DNA of 64,000 bases from Piscicola geometra (lineage: Eukaryota; Annelida; Clitellata; Hirudinida; Piscicolidae), in NCBI GenBank assembly GCA_943735955.1, contig OX030956.1:1636912-1700911 (forward strand), in the 5' to 3' direction. The notes under the pieces are model-generated. The model was given only the letters and a program-made list of their open reading frames with translations. It had not been told where the DNA came from and did not search any database. Numbering within the stretch: the stretch's first letter is position 1; the number at the start of each line of letters is the position of its first letter. A program made the translations under genes and the position numbers. Below, in pieces: positions 41,187 to 54,083 of this stretch.

Positions 41187-44100
41187 ATGCTCGTAACATT
41201 GTGGGGGCTGGCACTGACTTGCAGCATCAACTGCATGATCCAACCCGAAAGAAGCAGTCAGAACACATACTGGCGTTTCAAAAAACATGCATACAACTAC
41301 AAAACAAATGATAATAATTTCGCTAAATATAATTTTAGGAATACAAAAAAAAGTAATCACCAAAATACGCCTAAAGTTTCCCAAACAGAAAAGCCTTCTA
41401 ACGATCCATCTTCAGTCATAGGCTTAGTTTCATCTAACAATGCGAGCATTGACAATATAGAACGAACACTTCACAATGGAAATAATTTTAGCAATAAAAC
41501 AAAAACTTCTAGTTTTCAAGAAATGAGACTGGGAAACAAAGTGGGAAGAGCGGCTGAGGAAACACTCTTGGACTGTTACTTCACAGAAGAAGTTGAAGCT
41601 TCGAGACAGCCCACCTGCCAGACGCTGCAGAGAGAAAAGTACAACGACTCTTACAGGTTTTCATTCCTATCACTCCCTTCGAGATTTAAAAAGTTGATCA
41701 GGATGGATCCTGTCACAGGCCGCATCAAACTTACCTCTGCCTTGGACCGCGAAAGCATCTGTGCCGCAGCAGAAGAGCATTGCTACATTTCGGTGAAAAA
41801 TAATTTTAACTTTTTATTTTTAAATTTTAAAATTATTTTTGAATCTTCGAACTGTTTCAAATTTTATACATATTTCTGATATACCCTTCTTTACGCCAGC
41901 GTGAATGGGTGGCGTTAAAGACGTTAGCACTGCTTTATGCGGTCGTTTGAATGCGAAATGTATTCTATGCTTTTACAATTTAAATGAATTCTCTTTTTAA
42001 AAAGAAATGTAAAATTTTTTATTAAAAGCGCCTAACTTTAAAAACTAGTTTTTAACTCTTTTGATTTCTTTGATTTGGTATCTAGATCTTTTTATCAAAA
42101 TAACCATGACAAGAACATTATGAAACGAATTTCAGACTTCAGTGGCTTTGGGTCCTGGAGACAAACTGCTGATAGGCAAGGTTCGCTTGCACATCGAAGA
42201 CATTAACGACAACGACCCTATATTTCCAGAAAAAAGTCATTCATTTGAAGTGTCGGAATCTGCAGAAATTGGTACTTCATTCGTTGTGCCTCAAGCCACC
42301 GACAAAGACAGTCCCAAGTACGGACTGGCTGGCTATCGACTCCTGCCAATGCACGATTATTTCAGACTCGATCCTACCGTCGTCCCACACCCACAAAAAG
42401 AAAACGTGAAACATTCGCAACTACGACTCATTCTGATCAGGAAGTTGGACAGAGAAAAAGAGAACACGTACTCTTTGAGAGTGAGTTTCCTTTGTGTCAA
42501 TGTCCCATTTCGTTTCTTATTCGCTAGTTTTTTTGGTTATTTGACTTTTTGAGTTGCGTTTTTCAACTTTAAAAAAGATTAAAGTGAAATATCGAAGTCT
42601 TTTAAAAGTTTTTATTGTTTTTTTAAGAATAAAAAATCTTGGTATTATAAAGTACTATTTCATGTAACTCACAAACTTTATCGTTTGAAAAAGATTGACA
42701 ACATTATTTCTTTTTCCTTAGTCTTTATTTTTCAACACCATTCTATTTGGTATTTATTTAAAAAAAAGTCTTTAAATTAGGAGTATCCGAACATATAGAT
42801 ATTTTAAATTATTTTAAATAAGCCTAAGATATATATTGGAGATCATATTTCAAAACAAACGTTCCTTAACAGCACTGCATTAGCATGAACAAAACTCCAA
42901 ACAATTTTTTAATATTTTTTTAATAGAACATCTAAATCTTTTTTAAAAACTGAAAAACCAAACTAATATTTTACAACTAAAAGACATTTTTCCTAAAATG
43001 AACAGCAAAATGATTTTGACCCGCAGGTGCAAGCGTATGACAGGGGTCAGCCCAGTCGATCCTCCTTCCTGCAGATCACCGTCTCAGTCCTCGACGTCAA
43101 TGACAACCCACCAGTCTTCAGCAAGGAAACCTATGAAGTGAAGAGGAGAGAAAACGCAAACCACCCCTCCCACCTCATTTCTCTTCGCGCCTCTGACCTG
43201 GATGACGCTTCAAACGCTGTCATTAGGTGACCTTTCTGCTTTATGGCGTGTGTCAGTCTGTGATTTTGCTTTTTGAAGCACTCGTATATTATTTGAAAAA
43301 TTGTGTGATTCAAAATTTTTAATTTTCATACAAATTTTATTTTAAAGTTTTTTAAGCAACATTGAAAGTGAATCCGATTTAATAATTTATTCGAAACCAA
43401 CAGCTACCACCTTCTCGAAGAAACCAAAGAAAAATATGAAGGCTACTTTGAGTTGAACTCCGAAACTGGAGACCTGTTTCTCAAGAAAGAACTCGACTAT
43501 GAAACGCATCCCGTGATGACATTGTACGTCACTGCCATCGACAACGGATCCAGCATCAGGCTTTCATCTCAATGCATCGTCATCGTCAGGGTTACAGATG
43601 TCAATGACAACTCCCCAGTCATCATCGTCAACTTGAAACCAAATCCCAAACACGATAAAAATTCTCAAAACGCTATTTCACTTCAAAATTCAAGTTTTGA
43701 GACTCAGAATGAAACAAGCGTTGATGAAGGTAATCAAAAGCACGTTTTTCACGTTCTAGAAAACGCAGAAGCGAATGAGTTTGTGGCGCATTTGACAGTG
43801 CATGACAGTGACAGCGGCAAAAACGGCGCCTTTTCTTGCTCACTGCACATCGAAACAGCGTTCAGGAAACTGATGAAGCTGAAAAACACTGACATGCAAA
43901 AATCAAGTAGTGAGAGTTTTGCTTTGAAGCAAATGTATGAAACAGAGTTCAAGATAATCACAACCAAGCCACTGGACCGGGAAGAGATCAGCATGCATTC
44001 GTTGGTTGTCTTTTGTGTCGACAAGGGCTTGCCAGTCACCAGCAGCAGTCTCTTGCTGAGCGTTCAAATCCTCGACGTCAACGACAACAAACCTGAGTTC

Positions 44101-46461
44101 GAACGGAATCATTTTGAGGCTTTTGTGCAGGGCAGGCTTGTGGCCGGCAGCCTCATCACCAAAATTGGCGCCCATGACAACGATGAAGGCTCCAACAATA
44201 AGCTCTCGTACGCCTTGGGAATACTCCCACCAAAGGATTTATTCGCTATGAGCGCGAGCGAGGGCTTGATATACTCAAATGAAAACAGCAGTGATCAACG
44301 GCACGACTCGCGGCAAGTATCTAGCAACGAACATTCATCAAACTCCAAAAGCATCCCTCTCAAACATCACAAAGAACGTAGGCAACAAATAAGAAAACTG
44401 CAACTAGCCTTCGCAATAAACCCTTCCAATGGCCTGATATCAGCAACCAGGTCTTTTTCAATTGCCAGTCTCATTCACTCTCCCCTCCAGCTCAATTTCA
44501 TCGTCAACGTTTCTGACAAAGGCTCTCCGTCGTTATGGAACAGCGCCACTCTCTCAATCTACCTACTCAAGCACAACGTCTCTCTTTTCCAGCTCAACAG
44601 TTTCCAATATAATTTTAAAGTAGAAGAAAATTTGCCGCTAGGAAGTCGACTCGGGCGAGTAGAAGTGATGAAACTCTACAAGTTGAGCACAAACTTCGTA
44701 TCTAATTATTTTCTCACAACGAAAAATTGTTTCGCCAATGCTTTTTTGGCTAGCAACCAAAGCAGTTCATCTCGCTTCAAGATAGGTCTCACTTCGGGAA
44801 TCATTGAAGCCACTCAGCCTTTGGATAGAGAAGAGACTGATTTATATCATTTGTACGTAATTGTCACCGTGAAAATGCCTAAAACGTCTAAAAAAACACA
44901 CAAAAGTAAGAGTAGTTTCAGCGCTAAAAAGCATTCGAATGAGTTTGATGGCACATTACAGGGCCTCAAGTACCAGGAAGTGCTGTGTTCCCACGTGGAG
45001 GTGGTGGTTACAGACTTCAATGACAACTCTCCTTTCTTCACTTTTCCATCTGCCACCAACAATCAAATTCATTTTTCTTCTTTTGACGAACCAGGCTCAG
45101 TGATTGGCAGGGTGGCAGCGGAGGATGAGGACTTAGGCGAAAATGCTTTGTTATCCTTCTACATCAGTGCAGGCAACGAAGATGAGTTGGTGAAACTGGA
45201 TCCGGAAGAAGGAATTCTCGTGCTCATGCGCAAATTGCCTCACCCACTCACAAGACTCAACAGGAAAGCAACGTCCGAAATGCAGCAGACACAAGACGAC
45301 CACTTTGAACAGCTCGACCAACAACATTTCGCAGAAAGCCAAGAAGATTCCCATACGTTCTACAGAGAATTGACCATCGTGGTTGAAGACAATGGCTTTC
45401 CAAGCTTGAGCAACCGAAGCAAACTCATCATGATCGCCTCTCCAAACCACTCTTTGTCTACCCTTCGTTACGACATGAACCAAAACAGACACAAGAACCA
45501 AAGCATCAACTTCTACCACATGCTTGCCAACGAAGATCTGGTGCATGTTCTGGCAGCAATTCTCGCCAGCATCCTCCTCCTCATCAGCCTTCTCATCGCC
45601 TGCATCTGTCTGCTGAAGAGGCAACGCAAGAAGGGAAGACACGTAGAGCTGAAGAAGGAGGAAATCGACCTTTCCTACATCAAGACGAACAAGGTACTCG
45701 AAGGCGATCTGAGGGAGGGAGCGAGCAAGTCTCTCCTGCTGCCCCAGCAAACTGCCTCCTTTGACGAAACAGCCACTCTCGACCCGTCCTTCTACCAAGT
45801 CAACGTCTACAAGCATCATCCACACAGCAGTCTGGATAACAACCTAGATTATCCCACGAAGGACGAAAAAAAGATGAAAAGTAATTTTTTTATCCAATTT
45901 TTGTACAAGAAGAAAAATTCGAAAAGCGAAACAGTAATTAACAATTTCGAACACACCGGAAAAGTCGCCTCTAATCTAAGTTTTTCAAACATCTTGAACA
46001 AGATCAACAAAAACCGACGCAAAGAAGATTCAGACGCGAGCATCAATCAACATTACCACGAAGCCAAAACAAACAACAACGAGACTCATTACGTCACCAG
46101 CAACAACAACAACAACAGCAACAATAACAAAAACATTAGCAACATAAAAAACAACATTTCAAGCATCAAACACAACCTCGAGACGTACAACAACACCCGT
46201 CCATTCTACAGCAGCAACGAAAACATCGACACCAATAACAACGATTTCAGAACCAAGGGAGGTTATGGAACTGAAGCCTTCGAAGGCTCTCAAACAATTG
46301 GCTTCAACGTCGCTAAAAACGTAGTTTTAAGGCCAGACAACTTGACGTACAAAAACAGGTTTTCATCTGAAAAAGCTGAAACGCTAGACTGGAGTATTAG
46401 TCGTGTGGAGCCGCTCAAGACGGTTGGTGTCTGCATGGTGTGTGAGAGAGTTGCATTATAG
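41187..46461 (+). CDS. Protocadherin with seven cadherin repeats (about 1402 aa)
   Basis: Homophilic calcium-dependent adhesion receptor. Exons: 41187-41792, 42136-42480, 43027-43226 and 43404-46461; junctions are GT-AG and keep phase. After a signal peptide (LVTLWGLALTCSINC) come seven EC repeats, the number seen in delta-1 protocadherins. Calcium linkers are DINDNDPIF (about residue 225), DVNDNPPVF (340), DVNDNSPV (449), DVNDNKPEF (607) and DFNDNSPFF (921). EC5 ends without DxNDN (LSIYLLKHN). TM is about 1096-1120 (VLAAILASILLLISLLIACI), followed by KRQRKKGR and a cytoplasmic tail of about 280 residues, rich in Asn, that ends VGVCMVCERVAL. EC1 carries an Asn/Lys-rich insert of about 90 residues; EC5, EC6 and EC7 have 30-60-residue loop inserts. 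The large last exon is typical of protocadherins. An alternative C-terminus may exist near 48 kb. Confidence 0.9.
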
Positions 46462-46684
46462 TAGCAGAAATGATTATTTGAGTGATTAAAACCTGAATGA
46501 TTAAACATTAATGAAGATATGTTTATAAAATAGAAAAAAATATTGTGAGATGGATAATATAAAAGAAATGAATGAATAAGAGATGGATATTTAGTAAAGA
46601 GATAGGTGGATGGAAGGAATGACGGATGCATGGTCGCTCTTAGCTAGAATGGCTTATAGAGTAATGCAGTCGCTCTATTTTTAT

Positions 46685-46690
46685 AATAAA
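46685..46690 (+). terminator. AATAAA polyadenylation signal after the protocadherin
   Basis: AATAAA about 225 bp after the TAG at 46459-46461; it would serve the transcript that reads through to that stop. Confidence 0.5.
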
Positions 46691-47953
46691 ATTAATATAT
46701 AACACTATTATTTTTTTATGTTACACATTTAATGTGACCAGACAATAACTCACGACCATTTTTTAGACTGAAATATGGGCATACACTTGCTTCATGAGGC
46801 TCCCAAGTGCTAATTATTATCTTAGTTTTCACTGCTTTAGCTGATTTGCACACTTGAATATTTTTCATTAAATATTATTTAGTACCAATTACACTTAAAC
46901 AAAAAGCAAAGCTAAATTTAAAACACGATAATTTGAAAAATGCAGGATTCATTGCAATAACTCTAATCTCCAGAACTCTAAAACCAACAAATATTGCGAT
47001 GAAAGCTGCAAAACCAATCAAAAACAGATTTTGTTATACAATGCTACAAACCTCCAAGACAGCCGATAGTCAAGAGATTTGGAAGACAGAATTTATTGGA
47101 AAGTAGCTTGACCAATCAGATTGCTAATGTTGCAACGAAGAGTCCCTTGAACTCATTTTTCGATTAGCATTTATAAACCACGTTTGTGACTTACAAATTA
47201 TAACTTTATTTTATTTGTTTCTTTTTACTTAACCATGGAGTTTCATTAAAGTTTGTAATAGACTTTTTTAAATGAGACAAAGTTATATTTTTAAAATTTG
47301 TAATAAAATCTTACGACCTTTTTTAAATAAACAAAATGTCTTTAATTTTGCTGAATTGATAATTGGTTTTTAAGCTGCTTTCTAAGTACGTTCGAAAGTC
47401 AGAGAACTTTTAAAGATGTTTAGTTGACTGATGCCCATTATCCAACTAGATTAAAACCTGTGAATGAAGTGGTGAACACATAAATCTTTCTTCATTGCGT
47501 TAGTAAAGACAAGTTTAATTTGAAATATTTTAAATTGATGAATGCTTGAAAATTTCGTTTCAAATTCGCAAGGTAAACGCTAATATTCTCATTAGTCTTG
47601 TTCTTGTGAAGTTACCAGTAATGATTAAAAAATCTTTTTTTTACATATTAAAAAAATATAATTTTAAATTAGCTTTAAGAAGTCGCATGCATCTCAAAAT
47701 AATCAAAGCTTTTGAAACGGCATGCGCAATAACGCGTACTACAACCTCCTTCTTAAAAATTCATATTAAAAATAAATTAGAAGATTTTTCGAAAAATATT
47801 TGCAAAAATAATACAGCTAATTGAGTTGTAACTTGAAATCCCCATAAAAGCATGCATAGAATGTATTCAGATTATCTACACAAATCAAGTATCTTTCAAT
47901 AAATATAGAAACCCACGTTCATTCCCCTCTCTCCTTCCCACCTCAATCGGCAG
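46691..47953. other. AT-rich DNA between protocadherin 3' end and the 47.95-kb exon
   Basis: No exon or repeat recognised. If the downstream exon belongs to the protocadherin, this is part of its intron. Confidence 0.5.
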
Positions 47954-48064
47954 TTTCCCTGTCACAGACAGTCTGGAAAGAACGACTCCTGCAGCGAGAG
48001 CGACTTCACTCCTTCTGCAGACTTCTCCAGAAATGTTCCTTGCCAAGTCAGAAGACCTTTTTGA
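47954..48064 (+). CDS. Candidate alternative last exon of the protocadherin
   Basis: Follows a pyrimidine-rich acceptor (CTCTCTCCTTCCCACCTCAATCGGCAG condensed; AG at 47952-47953). It is open in phase 0 to TGA at 48062-48064 and contains QSGKNDSCSESDFTPSADFS. This resembles the SGKGDSDFNDSDSD motif in cytoplasmic tails of delta-1 protocadherins. A phase-0 donor exists upstream in the main gene at ATG|GTGTGT (about 46438), 24 bp before its stop. Splicing there would replace the last seven residues with about 36 new ones. A second acceptor (CACAG or GACAG at about 47967-47971) is possible. Confidence 0.4.
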   Translation, partial: FPCHRQSGKNDSCSESDFTPSADFSRNVPCQVRRPF

Positions 48065-49683
48065 CTTTTCTACCCGTCTCTCACTCATGGCCATCATTAT
48101 AGTTTACATCATTTTAATGGTTTGTATTAGATTCATTTCGATGTATTTTGTGCTTAATATACTTTTATATCATGGTATACACTTATATACACGCACAATC
48201 GTATCAGTTTATTGAGTTGTTTGTTTGTGTTTAGTAATGAGATTTTCTGGAACTTTATTGTCGAGTGACGTGGAGTGATCGTTAGGGACAGCAACGAGTG
48301 ATCACATGACAAATGTCTTGCCCATGTAACTTTCATACTTTATTTTTACGTATTTGTTTTCTCTTTCAAGCGTGGCTGTGTTTACTGACATGAAATTAAT
48401 TTTTCGCTGAAACGTCATTCGGCTCAGAACAACTTGGATGATGATACACAACGTTAACCCACTCTGACTCCACCAAACATGTTCACTCCATCTTAAAACT
48501 TTTGAAGTGAAAATATTGTAACTTCCAAAAAATTTTGTAAGGTAATAAATGGGTTTTTGAAACTGTGAAGCTGGTAAACTTCAATTCGAAAAAGTAAATT
48601 CTAGTAAAAAAAGGTCTCATTGCAGAGATTCACAAACTCCCAAGACACATGAGGCCCAAAAAACGATCACAAAGCGCTCCTCATTAACCTGTTTTTATTT
48701 TTTATATTTTCATATGTCATTTATACCCTTAAATTTACCCCGCGAATGATATTTCGGAATTGTCAATGGCGGTAGAAAACATTTAGAAAAAACCTTAAAA
48801 TCACTGTTGTGTTGTTTAATTTGACGAATATTTGAATTTCATGCTAAAGCTTTTACTCGTTCATATCTCAATGCCAGCCACCCTTGTTCATCTAATAAAT
48901 TCATCTCAAGTCGACTGTGTCATTCTCTGCAGCCTTTGATGCTAACGTCTCAAAAAAACACGGAATTGAAACTTACATCATAAACCATCATCGGGAGTTG
49001 ATTAGAAACAGTGCCGAATCGTCGTTTTCTGTTTGTTTCGGTACCAAAAAGTTGGTCTACAAACTGATTGGTCATCGGCCGAATACCTTTGGTTAGACCG
49101 GATACAAGTATTGGTCACGTTAAATCAATTTAAATTAAAGTGCTATTAAATCAGGTAATTATCTTAAAAGTTTTCGTATATTAAAAAAAATTTATTTTGG
49201 TTTTGCTACTTAGATTTAAATGCGTTAATTCGAAACTGAAAATTTAGATAGATTTAGTTAGCCTCAAAATCTTTCTAGTTGGCCGAAAATCTGGTGCCAT
49301 TATGGTTTGACATTTATAAGATCTTTGCTATAATTACACAATTATCATCACATTTTTTATCATAATCATAAATTCTACCATTAACTTCATAAATTAGAAA
49401 AAAAAGTTGTATCATCATCCTCATCACCCACTCACTAATACTACCACAAACCGCCATTACCGTTACACCCCACCCTCTTCACGCACCCCCACCCCACCAG
49501 GGATGTGCTCAGTCACGTGCTGATAGAAAGTAATCAATAAGAAGGCAGATAGCTCATACACTTTATTTCCACCTATTTCCGCTCAGTGGAGGTGTTCGCA
49601 TGTCATTATGACCACGACTGCATAGGAGGTTGATATAGAAAGATTTTTTTAAAATTAAAAAGTAAATTTGTTTCTTTCCCCCA
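48065..49683. other. AT-rich stretch with no supported gene
   Basis: No coding exon or RNA gene recognised. A CAT/CAC-rich low-complexity patch lies at about 49410-49500. Confidence 0.5.
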
Positions 49684-49823
49684 ACCCCCCCCCCCCCCTC
49701 CCCCCCATAAAACATATGGTTCTTCTGGAGCTTTGACGCACTTTGGCGACGGTAGGAATCGAACCCCCGCTAGTACCGCTAGTGAGGCAGATGCCAAACT
49801 ATAACTGCTAGGCTCACCACCCC
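49684..49823 (-). mobile_element. tRNA-like SINE head with G-run
   Basis: Minus strand 49823-49744 folds as tRNA: 5' GGTGGTG pairs (with wobbles) to 3' CGTCGCC, a B box GGGTTCGATTCC is present, and CCA follows. Downstream on the same strand come about 35 bp of body and an impure run of G (plus 49686-49706). The A box is diverged (TAGCAGTTATAG), and the variable region is long as in class II tRNAs. A tRNA-derived SINE or tRNA pseudogene fits better than a functional tRNA. Confidence 0.5.
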
Positions 49824-51760
49824 AATAGCTGCTCCCATATTCAATCCAAAAAAAGCGAAAATTTTTGAAGAACATTTGACATCAGTTTAATTTATACGCT
49901 CATAGAGTTCTGCTCTTCAAAAGCTTCAAATGCCTTCTCAGAGGCAGTCCGAGGCATGCTTTATTCTTTATGAGGACCCTTATGCATCGAAGGTTTGTCG
50001 GCATTCATTTTTGTTCAAAGCTGGATGTTTGTTTTTAAACTTGGAAAATTAAAGTTTATTTTTTAAATACAATGTATGGAATGACTGGCGATATATAGTA
50101 GGCAGAGATAGTATTTGCAATTATTCCGAATCTCAAAGTAAAGATTTAATTAAATTTTAAAATTAAACTTTTTTGTATAATTAAATTTTACGAAAATATT
50201 TAGATATTTGTTTTTAATAACAAATTAAAAGTTTCATGGAGAATGTTCTTCAAAATTTGAAATAAATTTATACACTGTAAAATTATAAAGTTTTTGAAAT
50301 AAGCAGCTTGAAAATGTGAATGTAAAAAATCATTTCGAAAACCAACTCGTTAAAAAAACATGCCTAAAAACAAAATATTGCATCCCATGCACTACCTCGC
50401 ATTCATTCATGCATCACCATGCATCACCATGCATCACCATAATATAAATAATAATGAAGAGCATTATTATAGTGGCGTATAACCCAAACGGGCTTCGAGG
50501 CCACTCAAACTGAAAATTTCCATCCGCGCCTATGAGAATCGGTCGCACTAAAATCTAGGACTATTAAGCATTGGCCAAGCTGAGAGTCGTTACACACCCC
50601 GCCACCAATGAATTGAAAGAGTGCAGGGTGCCAGATGTGTCAGTGCTTTTGAGTGAGTGTTTCTCCAGTGTTTATGTGCTGCCATCAAGTCTGAAGGCGT
50701 TCAAATCTTTCTCAAAAATCCATTTTTCACATTTGTATAGAGATGACGGATGCTTTAATTCTATTTATTCTTTTACTGTTGTGAAACTTATCATTGCTTT
50801 ATTGCAAAGCAAATTTTCAGTTTTTTAATGGTTTTTTTAAAAGTTAAACAGTTATTTTTCCACATGTCATTATCACCTTCCAGGTTTCAAAACATCAAAG
50901 TTATTTCTTAAGTCTCGCAAGCCTGTTTTGAATTTTTGAAAAATTGTATTTGCAGTTTAACCTTCAAACTTAAACAGTTTTAAATTGGTTGGAAGCAAGT
51001 TGAAAAATTCAAACAATTTACTACATAAATCCTACTACATTTAAAAGTATTTTTAATTTTTCAGGGAATAGCTAAATAAAGCAATCGTTGAAGACTCTGT
51101 GCAATCATCACTCGCACTAAAGTTTCTCAAATAACTTTTTTTAAAATTATCATTTCATTTGAAACACCATATTCATTAAGCTCGCTATCGCGAAATGCAG
51201 ATTCGGAATTGCTCGGGCAATGAGCACCAAGCGACTGCAGACGTTCAGTAAAAAGTATCCACAAGGCATGCTCACAATAGGTGGTCAACGGAGGGCAGAG
51301 GAAGACTCGGTGAGACATCTCGATGAAAACTTCTGATTAAACTGGAAAGGCACGATCGAGAAACGTTGAATTATTCTCGAATAAACAAGCCTCAGACGCA
51401 GTTGACAGAACTTCGAAGGGTACTGTTTACAGCCCATAAACCATCAAACTCACACTCGAAAAATCTACACAAATACACATACACACGCTCGCAAAAACAC
51501 ATACACAAACACACACACATTTATACCGCCTGCAAAGTTTCCCTACATCACTGAATCTATCAAGCTCCACCAACAATTTCTTAAGTCTCCATAAATCTTC
51601 ACGCAGACACACTTTTCCACAATCCCTTGACACATTTCTCCACCACCTCTAGACACACTACCACCTCCTGACACTCTGCCCTCCCCATCCATCCACCCCT
51701 CTAGACACACTACCACTCCACGCCTCTTCACCTCTTACAGGATTGCATCGATGTGTGTTT
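49824..51760. other. Mostly AT-rich DNA with weak exon-like segments
   Basis: Contains a 10-bp tandem repeat (50409-50440), a weak plus-strand open segment at about 50566-50653 ending at GA|GTGAGT, and an open segment at about 51177-51309 ending at TCG|GTGAGA. The last is open on both strands, so its coding strand cannot be decided. Confidence 0.4.
50409..50440. repeat. 10-bp tandem repeat CATGCATCAC
   Basis: Three perfect copies plus a partial copy. Confidence 0.9.
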
Positions 51761-51868
51761 ATGTCTCTCACTGCATGTGCCATCTTGGTGCTTATGATGC
51801 ATGCTAAGTGGATTGGAGTCCATGCCTCGAGACCAGATTACAACGTTTTGCCCTCACAAGTCACTTGA
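51761..51868 (+). CDS. Candidate mini secreted peptide (35 aa)
   Basis: After a canonical acceptor (CTCTTCACCTCTTACAG, AG at 51739-51740) an ATG at 51761 opens a 35-codon frame. It has a hydrophobic leader (MSLTACAILVLMMHAKWIGV) and a short polar end, SRPDYNVLPSQVT. TGA at 51866-51868 is followed 6 bp later by AATAAA (51875-51880). The leader, nearby poly(A) signal and strong acceptor suggest a last exon. The frame could equally be the end of a longer protein or chance. Confidence 0.3.
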   Translation: MSLTACAILVLMMHAKWIGVHASRPDYNVLPSQVT

Positions 51869-51880
51869 AATTATAATAAA

Positions 51881-54083
51881 GTTTACGCCACGTTAATAAT
51901 ATTTTAAGTTTTTTGTAATTCATTTTATTTTTTATTAAAAATGATTAAAAAAACTTATCTGTTTCGAAAGCAGGGCTCTGAGAAAAAATGAAAAATTACT
52001 GAGAGTGGGCTTAATACCTTGAGGTCAGCTCTCTTTTCTTAAAAGCTTTTTGAGGCAGTTTCTAATTCAATTTGGTTCTATTGAATGTCATCCTTGCTTT
52101 GAATTATTATCTTTATTTAATTATCAACCTTTTTTGCATCAGAAAGTATCGAACCACTATTTCTCGGCAACATTCAGTAGCAGTTTTGAGCAGTATTTTT
52201 CATCTTTTGAACTTCAAATAAATAATTAAATCTACCGCTTGAAAGTAAAAATGAAATTTTCTATCATAGTGTCAGGCCTCTTCCACTCAAGTTCAAATGC
52301 ATTCCTTATAGAATATTAATTCAAAAGACAAAATTCAATCTCAAAGCAAAAATCACTTTTAAATTGCAAAGTTATAAATGATTCATAAAAACTCCAGAAG
52401 TGCGCGACCCTTGCCACATCACGAAAAGTCACAAAACTTCTTCGCGAAGAAGGCGGAAGCAGTATTGCCGATACGACACGTACGCAGTCTTTTCCGCATG
52501 GGTGCTCCAGGGTCGTGTGATCTTCCGCTTCCAATATTGCCTCCTCCGCCCTCCCGTATGCTTTATGCGTGGTTGATGCTCTGCTGCTTGTATCTTCACG
52601 GTCTACATCATGTTTGTTGGCAGCATCTTTGAGTTTTAGAGGTGTTTTAGAGGACTGCGCAGCTCATGTGAGCTTGCTTCTCCTCTGTTTCTGTCTAAAG
52701 TTATACAAAAAAAAATATGGAAGTCTGGAAGTACATCTTAGGCCATATAAGGATTAACAAGCATCCAGTGTTCTGTGAAGCAGTTTTTTCATGCCAGTTG
52801 TCGAGTATCAAACCAGTGCAAGCAAACAGATTCAATAAAATATATTCGAAAAAAGCTTTATTAAATACTTGAAACAGGACATATCTATTTTGATGACAAA
52901 ACGAATTTATTTTAATAATAAAAAAGATTTATTTAAGTACATTGAGTCATAGACTCGTACACTAGCGTGTAACATAGTAATTTTGAATTTTTAGAAACAG
53001 GCTTTTACATTGTATTAATTTTGTGGAGACTAGCTAGAATTTGTTCCTGATGAATTATGGGGTAGACAAATTGAATTAGTTGCATCCGCTTGCGTTTCTA
53101 GCATTCCCTTAAATGCATTCATTCCATTCATCCTAAATGAATATTCTGTCAAGAAGAAGCTACAGCACATTTGAGGTTTGTGTATTTGAAGTTTAGATAC
53201 AAGAAAAAGCCCATTTTTATGACATTCAGAAGCTTTAAGCGCCGAAGCCATAAAGTCCACATTTCAAGACGAATCGCTTTTTAATGTTCAACGCTATATA
53301 AATTACTGGCTTAGATTAACCTTGCAATGTCATTAGTTTTATTTTATACTTTACTTTTCATAAAGTGAATTTCGTTGTTACTCTAATTATCTTTCCGGAT
53401 GAGGCCTTAAACGCACGTTCTGAGCGCTGTCAATCTTGTTTTAGAACGGCTTTTGCGAAAACAAACTTTGCAAGTCGCAAGAATCGGACAAATATCCTTT
53501 GTTTGGATGCTTTCTTTATGAGCGATCTTTGAACTTGTCCAGGGAAGGTCCGTAAAGTCGAATTAGGGGCGTTTAGGAGGAGGTAAAAGCTCAGAACGTT
53601 TGAGAGTGTTCAGTCGCTTCGTGGTGCTTGAAAAAAATCCTTTTAAATCAATAAAAAAGAAAAGTGGATAAGTAAATGAGGCTTCAGACCTCATAAATCT
53701 TGCAGATGGGGTGGCATGCTAGGCACACAATCATTTGCATACACATGGAAATGCATGGAGCTGAAAACCGACTCTCGGAAACAATGGAGAGGGATATAAT
53801 GCCTAATAAAAACTTTATACAGAAATATTTTATTATTGACATTTTTTCGATATTCACCAAACTAAAGGATAATGCTTCAAAGTAAATTAAAATACTTTTG
53901 AGATGCTACAAAGCCCCATAATGATGCCTCGGATTCTTTAACGAAGTTAACCCTGAAGTGAATGGAAGACTTTTCGTTCGCTAATTGCTTCTTGGATATT
54001 TCTATGCCTAAGCGAATTTGGCCTAAAATTATGAAAATATTTGAAAAATTCTTCATCACCACTAACCATACTTTTTTCTATTT
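51881..54083. other. AT-rich stretch with no supported gene
   Basis: Includes a GC-richer patch at 52395-52560 with partial inverted repeats (GGCGGAAGCAGTATTG and CGCTTCCAATATTGCC) and a CTTCTTCGCGAAGAAG palindrome core, and a CGCTATATAAATTACTGG SINE-like end at about 53291-53308. No exon could be supported. Confidence 0.4.

Noticed and set aside
49744..49823. Functional tRNA gene on the minus strand
   Set aside because: The acceptor stem and B box are tRNA-like, but the A box and anticodon arm are diverged and a G-run tail follows, which fits a SINE or pseudogene better.
51127..51318. Exon candidate at 51.2 kb on either strand
   Set aside because: Both strands are open with plausible composition, and no partner exons were found, so strand and reality cannot be decided.
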